Position numbers and translations under genes: made by a program
Notes under the pieces: generated by a model
Seen by the model: the letters and a program-made list of their open reading frames with translations, nothing else
The model's database searches: none
What the model was told of the DNA's origin: nothing
In this document: positions 45,996-56,536 of the stretch, one piece after another
How positions within the stretch are numbered: the stretch's first letter is position 1
How the letters are laid out: each line of letters begins with the position of its first letter
DNA from: Methylorubrum thiocyanatum
GTDB taxonomy: Bacteria > Pseudomonadota > Alphaproteobacteria > Rhizobiales > Beijerinckiaceae
Length of the DNA: 64,000 nt
Direction of reading: 5' to 3'
Assembly (NCBI GenBank): GCA_014138645.1
Contig: JACJIB010000005.1
Coordinates: 124,001-188,000, forward strand

Positions 45996-47264
45996 CTACT
46001 GGTAGCCCTTCGGGAACGGATCGGGCTCGATCAGCTCGGGGCTTTCGTAGACCACGTCGAACTGGCCGTCCGCCCGTGCCCGCGCCACGCGGGTCTTCGC
46101 CCAGAGGTGATGGTTCTCGTGGATCTTCACGTAGCCCTCCGGCGCATCCTTCATCTCGATGCCGGGGGATGCCGCGATCACCTTGTCGACCTCGAAGGTG
46201 CCGGCCTTCTCCACCGCCGTCTTCCATAGGAACGGGCTCAGATAGGCGGCCTGGGTCACGTCGCCGATGACGGTCTTGTCGCCCCAGCGCTTCTTGAAGT
46301 CGGCGACGAATTTCTCGTTGGCCGGCGTCTTGATCGACTGGAAGTACTTCATGCAGGAATAGGCGTCGGCGATGTTCTCACCGCCGATGCCGTCCACGTC
46401 GTCCTCAGTGACGGAGACCGTGATCAGCGTCTGCTTCTTGAGGTCGATGCCCGCCGCCTTGATCTGCTTGTAGAACGCCACGTTCGAACCGCCGACGACG
46501 GTGGCGAAGATCACGTCCGGCTTCTTCAGCTTGATCTTGTTGATGACCGAGTTGAACTGCGTGTGGCCGAGGGGGAAGTACTCCTCGCCGACGATGCTGC
46601 CCTTGGTCATGTTGGCGATGTGCTTCGTGGCGATCTTGTTGGTCGTGCGCGGCCAGATGTAGTCCGATCCGACCATGAAGAAGGTCTTCGCACCCTTCTC
46701 CTTCGTCACCCAGTCGAGGGCCACCAGCGTCTGCTGGGTCGCCTCCTGGCCGGTGTAGATCACGTTCTTGGACTGCTCCAGACCCTCGTAATAGGTCGGA
46801 TAGTAGAGCAGGCCGTTATACTGCTCGAACACCGGAAGCACCGCCTTGCGCGAGGCGGAGGTCACGCAGCCGAACACCGCGGCGCAATGGTCGTTGACGA
46901 CCAGCTTGCGCGCCTTCTCGGCGAAGGTCGGCCAATCGGAGGCCCCGTCCTCCTGGATGATCTTGATCTGGCGGCCGAGGATGCCGCCGCCCGCGTTGAT
47001 CTGCTCGATGGCCAGCCTCTCACCCTGGGTCGCACCCGTCTCCGACATCGCCATGGTGCCGCTGATCGAGTGGAGGATTCCGACGCTCACCTCCTTATCG
47101 GTCACGGCGAGCGCGCCCGCGCCGGCCTGCGCGAAGGCGCGGCCGGGCAGGGCGCCCAGAAGCGGAGAGGCGGCGAGCCCGAGGAGAAGGCGGCGGCGGA
47201 GATGGAAGTGGCTATCGTTTCGGTCACGCGAGCGCATGTTGTCTCGAAATCCTTCGAACGTCAT
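45996..47264 (-). CDS. urtA: Urea ABC transporter substrate-binding protein UrtA
   Basis: 422 aa from MTFEGFRDNMRSRDRN; a further upstream start (47291) is possible. A Tat-like signal (HLRRRLLLGLAASPLLGALPGRAFAQ) precedes the Leu/Ile/Val-type binding fold: KEVSVGILHSISGTMAMSETGATQGERLAIEQINAGGGILGR and FGCVTSASRKAVLPVFEQYNGLLYYPTYYEGLEQS, typical UrtA. No urtBCDE permease genes follow; the neighbouring gene is convergent. It lies beside the urease operon, so urea capture is its likely job. Confidence 0.93.
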   Translation of the reverse strand: MTFEGFRDNMRSRDRNDSHFHLRRRLLLGLAASPLLGALPGRAFAQAGAGALAVTDKEVSVGILHSISGTMAMSETGATQGERLAIEQINAGGGILGRQIKIIQEDGASDWPTFAEKARKLVVNDHCAAVFGCVTSASRKAVLPVFEQYNGLLYYPTYYEGLEQSKNVIYTGQEATQQTLVALDWVTKEKGAKTFFMVGSDYIWPRTTNKIATKHIANMTKGSIVGEEYFPLGHTQFNSVINKIKLKKPDVIFATVVGGSNVAFYKQIKAAGIDLKKQTLITVSVTEDDVDGIGGENIADAYSCMKYFQSIKTPANEKFVADFKKRWGDKTVIGDVTQAAYLSPFLWKTAVEKAGTFEVDKVIAASPGIEMKDAPEGYVKIHENHHLWAKTRVARARADGQFDVVYESPELIEPDPFPKGYQ

Positions 47265-47412
47265 CCGGCAGACCGGTTCGAATGACGCCATCGGGCAGCC
47301 AGACGAGGCCGGTGCCCCGGCCGGTATTTCGTCTCAGGAAATCGAGTTGCATCAAGAGTAATTGCTGGGCGCTCTGCCCATATTTCTTGCGATGTGCTCC
47401 CCGGCTGGTCGT

Positions 47413-47425
47413 ATATGAATCATAT
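47413..47425. promoter_or_regulatory. Palindrome between urtA and the urease operon end
   Basis: ATATGA-A-TCATAT (13 bp, perfect arms), 148 bp upstream of the urtA start and right next to the ureD stop; it is in the AT-rich part of a short intergenic stretch and could be an operator of urtA. Unrelated to the TGGYAT sites. Confidence 0.4.
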
Positions 47426-48310
47426 CTACTTGCGACGCCGGCCTGGGCCACATCCGCTCAGGGCTTCGAACACGATCCGGAACACCGCCTCCATGCCGGC
47501 CGAGAGGGTGCCGCCGTCCGGGGCGAGCAGGCGCAAGCCGAGGCCCGCCCCGTTGGGCAGCACACTCACGCCGGTCAGGCAGCCGGCCGTGTCCGAGGCC
47601 TGCCGCAGGAGAGGGCCGGCGAGCCGCGCATCCTCGGGGGCGCCGAGGACGACCATCGTGCCGTAGGCGCGGTGGCCGCCCATCGGCGAGGCCGGGCCTA
47701 CGAAGGCCGACCCGTCGATCCGGCTGCGCTCCCGCACCAGAGCGCGGCCCTCGGGCGTCCGGATCGTCAGGCCGAGGTCGAGCCGGTCGAACGGCCGGTC
47801 CTGGCCGATGGGATCGTGGCAGGCCACGCTCTCGGTGACGATGGCGCGGGCGCCCGGCTCGGCGGTGATGTCGGTGGAGACGGCGAGATGGGCGCCGGGA
47901 AACAGGATCAGCGGATCGGGATTGAGCGCGAGGAAGGCATCGGCCGCGATGGCCAGCCGCGTGTCCTGGCGCGTGGGCTCGGGGCCGCCGCGATGCACGA
48001 CGGTGCCGGCCTGGGTCGTGACATGGACCCGCGCGCCGGGGCGCGCGGCGATGTCGAGGGTGAGGTGGTCGGCGGCGTAGAGGCCGCCGGAGGCCGATTG
48101 CAGGTAGAGCGTGGCGAGGTCCGGGCTCTCCGGATGCATCCGGAAGGCGCGGGTGATGTGGAACGGGTAGGGCACGACCTGCCGCGACAGCACGGTGGTG
48201 CCGCCGCCGCGGGCGAAGACGAGGGAAGCCTGCACCCGGCGTCCGACCGGAGCGGAGACGGGCTCTGCCGGGGCGGGTTTTTCGGGAAGGTCGTCCAGCG
48301 ACAGGGCCAT
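47426..48310 (-). CDS. ureD: Urease accessory protein UreD
   Basis: 294 aa from [17 protein letters not shown] overlaps the ureG stop (ATGA type). Scaffold of the urease activation complex. Recognised by [37 protein letters not shown] and [16 protein letters not shown]. Last gene of the operon, which is unusual: in most clusters ureD is first. Confidence 0.93.
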   Translation of the reverse strand: MALSLDDLPEKPAPAEPVSAPVGRRVQASLVFARGGGTTVLSRQVVPYPFHITRAFRMHPESPDLATLYLQSASGGLYAADHLTLDIAARPGARVHVTTQAGTVVHRGGPEPTRQDTRLAIAADAFLALNPDPLILFPGAHLAVSTDITAEPGARAIVTESVACHDPIGQDRPFDRLDLGLTIRTPEGRALVRERSRIDGSAFVGPASPMGGHRAYGTMVVLGAPEDARLAGPLLRQASDTAGCLTGVSVLPNGAGLGLRLLAPDGGTLSAGMEAVFRIVFEALSGCGPGRRRK

Positions 48311-48960
48311 CAGGGTGCGAACAGCACGGCGCGGCAGATTGCGTCGGCCACCGCCTCGACGCCCTCGCCGGAGCGGGCATTGGTGGCGGCCACGGGCTTC
48401 GCGCCCCGCACCCGCGCGGCCTCGGCCAGCATGCCGGGGAGATCGACGCCGACATGGGGCGCGAGATCGACCTTGTTGATGACGAGGAGGTCGCAGCGCA
48501 GCACGCCGGGTCCGCGCTTTCGCGGGATGTCGTCGCCGCCCGCCACGTCGATGACGAAGATCCACCAATCGACCAGATCGAGCGAGAAGGTCGAGGCGAG
48601 GTTGTCGCCCCCCGATTCGAAGATCAGGAGCTGGAGGCCGGGAAACTTCGCCTCCAGATCGTCGCCCGCCGCGATGTTGAGGGTCGGGTCTTCGCGGATG
48701 ACGGTGTGCGGGCAGGCGCCGGCTTCCACCGCCTCGACCCGGGCCGGGTCGATCAGCCCGGAGCGGCGCAGGCGCTCGGCGTCCTCCTTGGTGACGAGGT
48801 CGTTGGTGACGACCGCGAGATCGACGCCCCGGGCCTGAAGCGCCGGGATCAGCCGCTCGATCAGCGCCGTCTTGCCGGAGCCGACCGGGCCGCCGATGCC
48901 GATGCGGGCGGCGGTGACGGTCTCAGGGAGGGCAGGGGAGGGGAGAGCGGACGCACTCAT
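48310..48960 (-). CDS. ureG: Urease accessory GTPase UreG
   Basis: 216 aa from [13 protein letters not shown]; Walker A GPVGSGKT (24-31), metal-binding CPH in [14 protein letters not shown], and [13 protein letters not shown] switch segment. Delivers nickel in a GTP-dependent way with UreD/UreF. Overlaps ureC stop (ATGA) and ureD start. Confidence 0.97.
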   Translation of the reverse strand: MSASALPSPALPETVTAARIGIGGPVGSGKTALIERLIPALQARGVDLAVVTNDLVTKEDAERLRRSGLIDPARVEAVEAGACPHTVIREDPTLNIAAGDDLEAKFPGLQLLIFESGGDNLASTFSLDLVDWWIFVIDVAGGDDIPRKRGPGVLRCDLLVINKVDLAPHVGVDLPGMLAEAARVRGAKPVAATNARSGEGVEAVADAICRAVLFAP

Positions 48961-50669
48961 CGCAGCATGTACCGTTGGGCGAGCGGCAGGACGGTCGCGG
49001 GCTCGCAGGTGGCGAGCTGGCCGTCCACGAAGACCTCGAAGGTCTGCGGATCGACCCGGATATCCGGGCAGGCGTCGTTCCAGAGCATGTCGGCCTTGGT
49101 CAGCGTGCGGGTGCCGCGGGCCGGCAGCAGGCTTTTGCGCAGACCCAGGCTCTCGCGCAGCCCGCCCTCGATGGCGAGCGGGTGGACGAAGCAGGCCGAC
49201 AGGCCCTGCTTGGCGAGCCCGAAGGCGCCCCATTGCGGGCGCATCAGCATCGGCTCGCAGGTCATCAGGGAGGCGGCGGAATCGCCCATGGCGCCCCAGG
49301 CGATGAAGCCGCCCTTGATCACCAGTTCCGGCTTGATGCCGAAGAAGGCCGGGCGCCAGATCACGATGTCGGCCATCTTGCCGGGCTCCAGCGAGCCGAT
49401 GTGCTCGTGGATGCCGAAGGTGCGCGCGGCGTTGATGGTGTATTTGGCGATGTAGCGCTTGATCCGGGCGTTGTCGCCGAAGCCCGGCCGCTCCTCCGGC
49501 AGGGCGCCGCGCTGGTCCTTCATCTTGGAGGCGAGCTGCCATGTCCGGCAGATCACCTCGTGGATGCGGCCCATGCCCTGGCTGTCGGAGCCGAGCATCG
49601 AGATCGCGCCGATGTCGTGCAGCACGTCCTCGGCCGCGATGGTCTGGGCGCGGATGCGGCTCTCGGCAAACGCCACGTCCTCCGGCAGCGCCGGATTGAG
49701 GTGGTGGCACACCATCGTCATGTCGAGGTGTTCGTCGAACGTGTTGACCGTGTAGGGGTTGGTCGGGTTCGTCGAGGAGGGCAGGCAATGGGGCAGCCCC
49801 GCCACGCGGATGATGTCGGGTGCGTGCCCGCCGCCGGCGCCTTCCGTGTGGTACATGTGGATCGTGCGTCCGCCGATCGCCGCCAGCGTGTCCTCCACGA
49901 AGCCGGATTCGTTGAGCGTGTCGGTGTGGAGCTGGACCTGGAAGTCGTGCTCGTCGGCAAAGCCTAAGCAGGAATCGATCGCCGCCGGCATCGCCCCCCA
50001 ATCCTCGTGGATCTTCAGGCCCAGCACACCGGTCTCGAGCTGTTCCTTCAAGGCCGCCGGCTTGTGGGTGTTGCCCCGTCCCAGAAACCCGAAATTGACG
50101 GGCCAGGCTTCCGCCGCCTGGAGCATTTTTCCCGTGTTGAACGGCCCGCCGGAATCGATGCCCACGGTGATCGGCCCGAGCGAGCCGCCGAGCAGCGTCG
50201 TGATGCCCGAGGCGATGGCGTGGTCGGGCAGGCCGGCGGAATCGAAGTGGACGTGGACGTCGATGGCGCCGGGCGTCGCGATCAGCCCCTCGCAGTCGCG
50301 CACCGTGGTGCCGGCCGACACGATCAGGCGCGGATCGACGCCGTCCATGATCGCCGGGTTGCCGGCCTTGCCGAGGCCCACGATGCGCCCGTCCTTGATG
50401 CCGAGATCGCCCTTCACGATGCCGATGACGGGATCGATGACGAGGACGTTGCATAGGAGGAAGTCGAGGGCGCCTTCGGCCGCCGTGACGCCGGGCGCGA
50501 GCCCGATGCCATCCCGAAGAGTCTTGCCGCCGCCGTGCAGGCACTCGTCGCCGTAGATCGCGTGGTCGTGCTCGACCACCGCCACGAGGGAGGTATCGGC
50601 GAGCCGCACGCCGTCGCCGGTGGTGGGGCCGTAGAGGGCGGCGTAGTCGCGCCGGGGAATCGTGACCAT
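48957..50669 (-). CDS. ureC: Urease alpha subunit
   Basis: 570 aa. Nickel active site complete: His139 and His141 (HVHF), carbamylated Lys219 (GLKIHEDWG), His248, His274, flap Cys321-His322-His323 (VCHHLNP) and Asp362 (GSDSQG). Catalytic subunit; hydrolyses urea to ammonia and carbamate. It starts 16 bp after the fused gamma/beta gene. Confidence 0.98.
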   Translation of the reverse strand: MVTIPRRDYAALYGPTTGDGVRLADTSLVAVVEHDHAIYGDECLHGGGKTLRDGIGLAPGVTAAEGALDFLLCNVLVIDPVIGIVKGDLGIKDGRIVGLGKAGNPAIMDGVDPRLIVSAGTTVRDCEGLIATPGAIDVHVHFDSAGLPDHAIASGITTLLGGSLGPITVGIDSGGPFNTGKMLQAAEAWPVNFGFLGRGNTHKPAALKEQLETGVLGLKIHEDWGAMPAAIDSCLGFADEHDFQVQLHTDTLNESGFVEDTLAAIGGRTIHMYHTEGAGGGHAPDIIRVAGLPHCLPSSTNPTNPYTVNTFDEHLDMTMVCHHLNPALPEDVAFAESRIRAQTIAAEDVLHDIGAISMLGSDSQGMGRIHEVICRTWQLASKMKDQRGALPEERPGFGDNARIKRYIAKYTINAARTFGIHEHIGSLEPGKMADIVIWRPAFFGIKPELVIKGGFIAWGAMGDSAASLMTCEPMLMRPQWGAFGLAKQGLSACFVHPLAIEGGLRESLGLRKSLLPARGTRTLTKADMLWNDACPDIRVDPQTFEVFVDGQLATCEPATVLPLAQRYMLR

Positions 50670-50685
50670 GTCTGTTGCGTCTCCC

Positions 50686-51381
50686 TCAGGCGCCCTTGAA
50701 GCCGCGGGCCCTGGCGCGGGCCAGCGCGTCGGCGCGGGCGGCGTCGGAATCGAGCTTGCCCTGCGTCAGGTTGTTGAGGCCGGTGAGTTCCCGGGCGCCG
50801 CCGAAGCCCGTGAGCGTCACGCTCTTGCGCTGGCCCGGTTCGAACCGCACCGCCGTGCCCGCCGGGATGTCGAGGCGGAAGCCCAGCGCCTTGGCGCGGT
50901 CGAAATCGAGCGCCCGGTTGACCTCGAAGAAGTGGTAGTGCGAGCCGATCTGCACCGGCCGGTCGCCGGTATTGACGACCTCGACCGTGACCCGCGGGCG
51001 CCCGGCGGCGAGTTCGATCTCGCCCTCCGCCGGCAGGATCGCGCCGGGCTCCAGCGTGTCGGGCTCCGCCCCTTCCGCGGGCCGGATCGGCTCGTGCACG
51101 GTGACGAGCTTGGTGCCGTCGGGGAAGACGCACTCGACCTGCAGGATCGGCATCATCGCGGCCACGCCCGGCATCACGTCGCCGGTGGTGAGGATGGTCG
51201 AGCCCCAGCCGATCAGGTCGGCGACCGAGCGCCCGTCGCGGGCGCCCTCCAGGATCTCGTCGGTGATGATCGCCACCGCCTCGGGGTAGTTGAGCTTCAG
51301 ACCCCGTGCCCGCCGCTTGCGGGCGAGTTCGGCGGCGGTGAAGATCGTGAGCCGTTCCATCTCGGTCGGCGTCAGCAGCAT
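50686..51381 (-). CDS. ureAB: Fused urease gamma-beta subunit
   Basis: 231 aa: gamma-like part (about 1-100, [40 protein letters not shown]...) joined in frame to a beta-like part (about 112-212, [49 protein letters not shown]). In most bacteria these are separate; fusion is known in Helicobacter and some alphaproteobacteria. Final residues [14 protein letters not shown] are Ala/Arg-rich. A 13-bp gap to ureF. Confidence 0.96.
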   Translation of the reverse strand: MLLTPTEMERLTIFTAAELARKRRARGLKLNYPEAVAIITDEILEGARDGRSVADLIGWGSTILTTGDVMPGVAAMMPILQVECVFPDGTKLVTVHEPIRPAEGAEPDTLEPGAILPAEGEIELAAGRPRVTVEVVNTGDRPVQIGSHYHFFEVNRALDFDRAKALGFRLDIPAGTAVRFEPGQRKSVTLTGFGGARELTGLNNLTQGKLDSDAARADALARARARGFKGA

Positions 51382-51394
51382 CGGGCGGCTCCTC

Positions 51395-52075
51395 TCAGTT
51401 CGCGAACAGGCGCAGCTCGGCCTGGGCCTGGCGCATCGCGGCGATCTCGATCAGCGGGGTGAAGCCGGTGAGCACGATCTCGCCCTCCGGCTCGGCGACG
51501 GGGTGTTCCAGAAGCGCCGCGATCAGCGGCAGCGCGCCGCTCAAACTGCGCTGCGCCTCGATCGCGCCGATGGCGCCGAGCCGCACCGCGGCCGAGGTCA
51601 GGCCGCTGGCGAAGAGATAGCCGGAGACGGACGACGCGGTGGGCTCGTCGAGGCCGAGCCCCGTCCACAGGGCGCCCTGCACGGTGGGCAGGTGCCCGAG
51701 GATTCGACCCGCGCGCACGGCCGCGCGCAGCTCGGCGGCACCCGGCGTGCCGAGGCGGGCATGCGAGGCGAGCAGCGAGGCGCCGTTGCGGCGGCTGCCC
51801 ACGCGCATCGGCTCGGACAGGGAGGCGGCCTCGACCGCCGCGTCGATGGCTGCGAGGCGCTCGATGGCGGGACCTGCGCGGTGGGCGAGGATCAGCGCGA
51901 CCCGGTCCGTGCCGGCCCAGCGGAAGCGGAGGGCGGCCGCGAGGGTGCGGGCGAGTGCGGCCTCGTCGAAGGCGGGATGTTCCGCGATCAGCCCTTCGAG
52001 GCCGTTGGAAAAGGCGAAGCTGCCGCTCGGGAAGGCGGTGTCGGCCTGTTGCAGCGCGGTGAGGGCGGCGAGCAA
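51395..52075 (-). CDS. ureF: Urease accessory protein UreF
   Basis: 226 aa if TTG at 52075 is the start; CTG at 52084 overlapping the ureE stop is the alternative, and no ATG or GTG is available before the conserved N-terminus [29 protein letters not shown]. UreF-type GTPase-activating/scaffold protein. Frame overlaps or abuts ureE, indicating translational coupling. Confidence 0.93.
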   Translation of the reverse strand: MLAALTALQQADTAFPSGSFAFSNGLEGLIAEHPAFDEAALARTLAAALRFRWAGTDRVALILAHRAGPAIERLAAIDAAVEAASLSEPMRVGSRRNGASLLASHARLGTPGAAELRAAVRAGRILGHLPTVQGALWTGLGLDEPTASSVSGYLFASGLTSAAVRLGAIGAIEAQRSLSGALPLIAALLEHPVAEPEGEIVLTGFTPLIEIAAMRQAQAELRLFAN

Positions 52076-52080
52076 GGCGA

Positions 52081-52542
52081 TCAGCCCGCCTCGGCGGCAT
52101 CGACGGAGTGGGCGACGCGCCCCTCCGTCACCAGGGCGCCGAGGCGGACGAGGTAATCCTCCGCCGGCCCCTCCAGCGCGACGAGGATCGCCCCGCCGTC
52201 GAAGCGCACCCGCCAGTGCAGGTTGCCGGCGTGATAGCCGAGTTCGAGCGCGTCGGGGATCGAGGCGGGCACCAGCCGCAGCCAGCGCTCGGCGCCGACG
52301 CGGGCGATCAGCGCGTGATGATCCTCGAGGACGAGCACGGCGCCGTCGAACAGGATCTGATCCCGCGGCAGGGCCAGGGCGACCTCTTCGCCCCCTTGCG
52401 TCGTCGCCCTGAGGCGGCGCCGCGCGATGTCGGCGCTCGCCACCCGCAGGACGTCCACCGCGCCGTGATGTTCGAGGTGATGCAGGCGTTTCGCCATTGC
52501 GGCCTCGGACCGGTTGCCCAGGACGCGTTGGATCACACGCAT
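52081..52542 (-). CDS. ureE: Urease accessory protein UreE
   Basis: 153 aa: MRVIQRVLGNRSEA, nickel-carrier fold with LPRDQILFDGAVLVLEDHHALIARVGAERWL and LELGYHAGNLHWRV. The His-rich nickel-storage tail of some UreE proteins is missing (ends AHSVDAAEAG). First gene of the urease operon, ahead of ureF. Confidence 0.93.
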   Translation of the reverse strand: MRVIQRVLGNRSEAAMAKRLHHLEHHGAVDVLRVASADIARRRLRATTQGGEEVALALPRDQILFDGAVLVLEDHHALIARVGAERWLRLVPASIPDALELGYHAGNLHWRVRFDGGAILVALEGPAEDYLVRLGALVTEGRVAHSVDAAEAG

Positions 52543-52723
52543 ACGCCACGACTCCGATGCACACGACGTCCCGCTCGTTCGGCGGAGAGATTGCGTCGGA
52601 CCGCCGAACCGCGAAGGAGTTCGGGGCCGCCCCTCGATCTCTTATGCGAGGATCAGGCCAGAATCGAGCGTAAAGAGAATTTATTTTTCTCGGAAAGAAA
52701 GCAGAAGCAGCGTCGGGACGGGC

Positions 52724-53806
52724 TTATCGGGAGGCGAGCAGCGGAGCCATATCACGCCCGCGGCCGGCGACGACGACGACGCGCCGGATCTCACCCCGCA
52801 GGTAGGCTTGCAGGAACCGGTCGTAATCCTTGAACGAGATGCAGCCGTTCGAGGCGCCGCTCGGGCCCAGCAGATAGGTGTGGGCGAGCAGGCCGACGCG
52901 GCCGTGGATCGCCTCGCTGCCCCCGACCGGGGCGAGGCGCAGGGCCCGGACCCCGTGGAACGGTGCCTCGCGCTCGGTCAGGTCGTAGGTGCCCGGCGGC
53001 GTCGCGCCGCGCATCTTGAGATGGACGTAGCGCGGGTCGTCCATGCTCTCGCCGAGGCCGGAATGCGCCTCCAGCCGCTCGCCGCTCGGCAGGACGACGC
53101 TCTGGGCGCTGATGTCGTAGACGGCGATCCCGCCGTCACCGGCCGGCGGCAGGGCTGGGGCAGGCGCGGTGAGCGGCCGGCGCGCGGCCGACTCGGCGGC
53201 GCCGTTCTCCAGCGCCGCGTAGGCCAGGGCGGGCGCCGGCGCGGCGGGCTTCTCGACGCCGAGCAGCTTCTCGAAGAAGGTGCGGGTGTCCTCCCTCTCG
53301 GCCGGTGCCACCGCCGCCATCGACGACCGGCGCGCGGCCAGCCGTTCGGCCCTGCGCAGCGACTCCGCCGCGCCGAGGCGCGTCAGCTCGGCCGGCCGCC
53401 GCACGGGCAGGGGCACGAGCTGCGCCATCGCCGTCGACGGCGCTTCGTCCGGAAGCCAGAACAGGGTCGCCATGCCGAAGCGCGCCTCGGCGGGCGCGGG
53501 CAGAGCCAAGGGCGTCCACGCGGCCAGCGCTGCCGTCGTCGGCTCGCCCGGCTCCGGTGCAGGCTCGGGTGTCCGCTCCGCGATCCCGGCCACAGCCTCC
53601 GGGTCGGCTTCCGGGGCAGCCTCGAGGTCTGCGCCCAAGTCTGCCCCCAAGTTTGCCTCCTGCACCGGCTCGACCGCGACCGGCGTCACGGCCGCCTGCC
53701 GCGGCGGCAGGCCGGCCGGCCCGAACGGCGCTGAGGAGGCCAGGATCAGCGCCGCGCTCAGATAGGCGGTCGCGGGCAGAGCCCATGAGAGAAGAGGATG
53801 TGCCAT
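52724..53806 (-). CDS. DUF2778 (Tlde1-like) L,D-transpeptidase-fold protein, paralogue 2
   Basis: 360 aa. An N-terminal hydrophobic segment (MAHPLLSWALPATAYLSAALILASSAPF), a Pro/Ala/Glu-rich middle, then the same C-terminal domain as paralogue 1: AVYDISAQSVVLPSGERLEAHSGLG, GATPPGTYDL, IHGRVGLLAHTYLLGPSGASNGCISF. Both carry FFEK(M/L) and PLPVRRP motifs in the linker. A TCAA-N7-TTAA CtrA-like box lies at 53898-53912, 92 bp upstream. Confidence 0.88.
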   Translation of the reverse strand: MAHPLLSWALPATAYLSAALILASSAPFGPAGLPPRQAAVTPVAVEPVQEANLGADLGADLEAAPEADPEAVAGIAERTPEPAPEPGEPTTAALAAWTPLALPAPAEARFGMATLFWLPDEAPSTAMAQLVPLPVRRPAELTRLGAAESLRRAERLAARRSSMAAVAPAEREDTRTFFEKLLGVEKPAAPAPALAYAALENGAAESAARRPLTAPAPALPPAGDGGIAVYDISAQSVVLPSGERLEAHSGLGESMDDPRYVHLKMRGATPPGTYDLTEREAPFHGVRALRLAPVGGSEAIHGRVGLLAHTYLLGPSGASNGCISFKDYDRFLQAYLRGEIRRVVVVAGRGRDMAPLLASR

Positions 53807-54055
53807 GCTGCGCCGCCCGAATGCCCGCCCCGGAGCGGCCCACGCCCCGGCCCTGAACCGCTCGCCGGCGCGATGCGAGGTGCCCCTCCGCGGCCGGTCA
53901 ACTTTTCGTTAACCATCTGCGCGGCGGCGCTCGGCGATTCTGGGGCGAGATCGTGGTCGGCCGGGGGTAAAACCGGAGCGGAGTTCGGGCCGAGCCCGGG
54001 ACGTGAGGCGAACGGGCCGCTGCCGCGCGCAGCTTGGCAGGACGGTCGGAGAACC

Positions 54056-56536
54056 TCACAGGCCCGGAGCACGGCGGATGGAGGCCGAGGGCCGCCGCCG
54101 GGTCAGGACGGTGCGCAAGGCCCGCGCGACCTGCTCGGCCGAGTAGGGCTTGCGGACGAGTTCGAAGCCGTGCGCATCGTCCTGGGCCAGCACGTCACTG
54201 TAGCCGGTGGTCAGGATGACCGGCAGGTTCGGGTGGTCGGCCTTGAGCCGCCGCGCGAGCTCGACCCCGCCCATCCCCGGCATCACCACGTCGGAGAAGA
54301 CCGCGTCGAACCGGAACGGCACCCGCTCGAACTCGGCCAGGGCCGCCTCGGCGTTGTGGGCCCAGACGATCGAGTGGCCGAGATCCTCCAGAAGCTGCGT
54401 GCAGAAGCGCCCGACATCGAGGTTGTCCTCGACCACGAGCACGCAGAGCGCCCGCTCCTCGACCGGAGCCTCGCTCGCCTCGTCCTCCGGCCGGGTCTCG
54501 GGTTCCGGCGGATCGACATGGGGGAGGTAGAGCGTGAAGGTGGTGCCGCGGCCCACCCTGCTCGCCACGTCGATGTCTCCCCCCGACTGCTTGGCGAAGC
54601 CGATGACCTGGCTCAGGCCCAGCCCCGTCCCCTTGCCCACCTCCTTCGTGGTGTAGAAGGGCTCGAAGATGCGGCTCAGGTGCTCCGGCGCGATGCCGGA
54701 ACCGTCGTCCGCGACCGAGATCGCGGCGAAGGGCCCGGCGGCGCCGGCATGGCCGCGGATCGAGGGCATCGCCGCCCCGCAGGTGAGCCGGAGGGTCAGC
54801 GTGCCCTCGCCCTCCACCGCGTCGCGGGCATTGACGGCGAGATTGACCAGCGCCGTCTCGAACTGGCTCGGATCGACCCGCACGTGGCAGGGCGTGTCCG
54901 GCAATTCCGCGACGATGCGGATGCGCGCGCCCGTGACCGCGTTGAGCATGTCGGCCACGCCCCGGAGCCGCTCGCCGAGGTCGAACACCTCCGGCTTGAG
55001 GGGCTGGCGGCGGGCGAAGGACAGGAGCTGGCTCGTCAGCCGGGCGGCGCGGTCGACGGTGTCCGAGACCGCCTCCAGGTAGCGGCTGCGCCGTTCCTCC
55101 GGGAGGTTCGGCCGGCGCAGGAACTCGACCGAGGAACGGATGATGGTCAGGAGATTGTTGAAGTCGTGCGCCACGCCGCCGGTCAACTGGCCCACCGCCT
55201 CCATCTTCTGGGCGTGGCGGAGCGCCTCCTCGGCCCGGGCGAGCTGCTCCTGGCTGCGCAGCCGCTCGGTGACGTCCTGGGCGTACTGGAACGCGCCGAT
55301 CCGGCGGCCCTCCGCGTCCCGCAGCGTCGTGAACCGCAGCTCGTAGGCCGGGCGCTTCCGCTCCGGGTCGCCGAACGTCTCGACCAGGGTGAATTCCTCG
55401 CCCCCCAGGGCCCGCGACCAGACCGCCCGCGCCGCCTCGCGGTGATCGGGAAGGGCCTCGAGCCGGTCGAGCAGGTTGTCGCCGGCCGCGATCGGCACGC
55501 CGTAGATGCTCTCGAACTCGTCCGCATAGGCGCGGTTCACGGCGAGCACGCGGTAATCGGGGTCGAGCGCGGCCACGAGCGCGTCGGTGGTCTCGAACAC
55601 GTCGGCCCAGAGCTTGCGCTGGGCGAGGGCATCCGCCACGCGCCGCTCCAGCGTCGCGTTCATCTCCTGCAGCCGGTCCTCGGCGAGCTTGCGGTCGTGG
55701 ATGTCCTCGACGACGCCGTACCAGCGGATGATCGCGCCGCCCTCGTTGCGCCGCGCCCGGGCGCGGGCGCGCATCCAGCGATACTCCCCGGTATGCGCGA
55801 TGCGGATGCGGTAGTTCACGTCCACCGGTTCGCCCGAGGCGAGGCAGCTCGCGAACACGGTCATGGTCCAGGGCACGTCGTCGGGATGGAGCGACTTGGC
55901 CCAGCCGGACCCGTCCGGCTCGCCGGGCGCCTGCCCGGTCAGTTCGAGCCAGCGGTTCGAGTAGGAGATGATGTTGCCGTCCGGGTCGCAGGTCCAGGGC
56001 ACCTGCGGATTGAGCTCGACCGTGTGCCGGAAATGGTCCTCGCTCTCCCGCAAGCGCCGTTCGCCGAGGACGCGGGCCGTGGTCTCCGCCGTGACGCAGA
56101 ACAGGCCGCTGATGGCGCCGGCCTCGTCGTAGGCGGGCGAGTAGGTGAAGGACCACCAGCCCTGCTCGGGCCGACCCTCGCGCGAGAGGTCGAGCATGAC
56201 GTCGGTGAGGGTCTGGCTCTGCCCTGCGAGGGTGGCGTCCACCAGCGGGCCGATCTCGTCCCAGATGCTCGCCCAGACCTCGCGGAAGGGGTGCCCCAGG
56301 GCGGTGGGCAGCCGGTAGCCGAGGATCGGCCGATAGGCATCGTTGTAGAAGCAGAGCAGGTCCGGGCCCCAGGCGAGGAACATCGCCGTGGGACAGGACA
56401 GCATCAGGGAGAGCGCGCTGCGCAGCGATTGCGGCCAGCGCTCCGGCGGCCCGACGGAGGTCCCCGACCAGTCGCGGGCGCGGATCTCGGCGCCGGTCTG
56501 CCCTCCGGGCGGCAGGAACGAGAAGGCGTCATCCAT
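54056..56536 (-). CDS. Hybrid sensor histidine kinase with PAS domains and receiver
   Basis: 826 aa, soluble: three PAS-type regions (about 30-160, 170-290, 310-430), HisKA with GGVAHDFNNLLTIIRSS, ATPase with NLAVNARDA, DDGSGIAPE and GTGLGLSQV, then a receiver domain (about 690-815) with phosphoacceptor Asp in FSDVVMPGMGG. Divergent to the HWE kinase at 56884. No transmembrane segment seen. The signal is unknown. Confidence 0.92.
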   Translation of the reverse strand: MDDAFSFLPPGGQTGAEIRARDWSGTSVGPPERWPQSLRSALSLMLSCPTAMFLAWGPDLLCFYNDAYRPILGYRLPTALGHPFREVWASIWDEIGPLVDATLAGQSQTLTDVMLDLSREGRPEQGWWSFTYSPAYDEAGAISGLFCVTAETTARVLGERRLRESEDHFRHTVELNPQVPWTCDPDGNIISYSNRWLELTGQAPGEPDGSGWAKSLHPDDVPWTMTVFASCLASGEPVDVNYRIRIAHTGEYRWMRARARARRNEGGAIIRWYGVVEDIHDRKLAEDRLQEMNATLERRVADALAQRKLWADVFETTDALVAALDPDYRVLAVNRAYADEFESIYGVPIAAGDNLLDRLEALPDHREAARAVWSRALGGEEFTLVETFGDPERKRPAYELRFTTLRDAEGRRIGAFQYAQDVTERLRSQEQLARAEEALRHAQKMEAVGQLTGGVAHDFNNLLTIIRSSVEFLRRPNLPEERRSRYLEAVSDTVDRAARLTSQLLSFARRQPLKPEVFDLGERLRGVADMLNAVTGARIRIVAELPDTPCHVRVDPSQFETALVNLAVNARDAVEGEGTLTLRLTCGAAMPSIRGHAGAAGPFAAISVADDGSGIAPEHLSRIFEPFYTTKEVGKGTGLGLSQVIGFAKQSGGDIDVASRVGRGTTFTLYLPHVDPPEPETRPEDEASEAPVEERALCVLVVEDNLDVGRFCTQLLEDLGHSIVWAHNAEAALAEFERVPFRFDAVFSDVVMPGMGGVELARRLKADHPNLPVILTTGYSDVLAQDDAHGFELVRKPYSAEQVARALRTVLTRRRPSASIRRAPGL

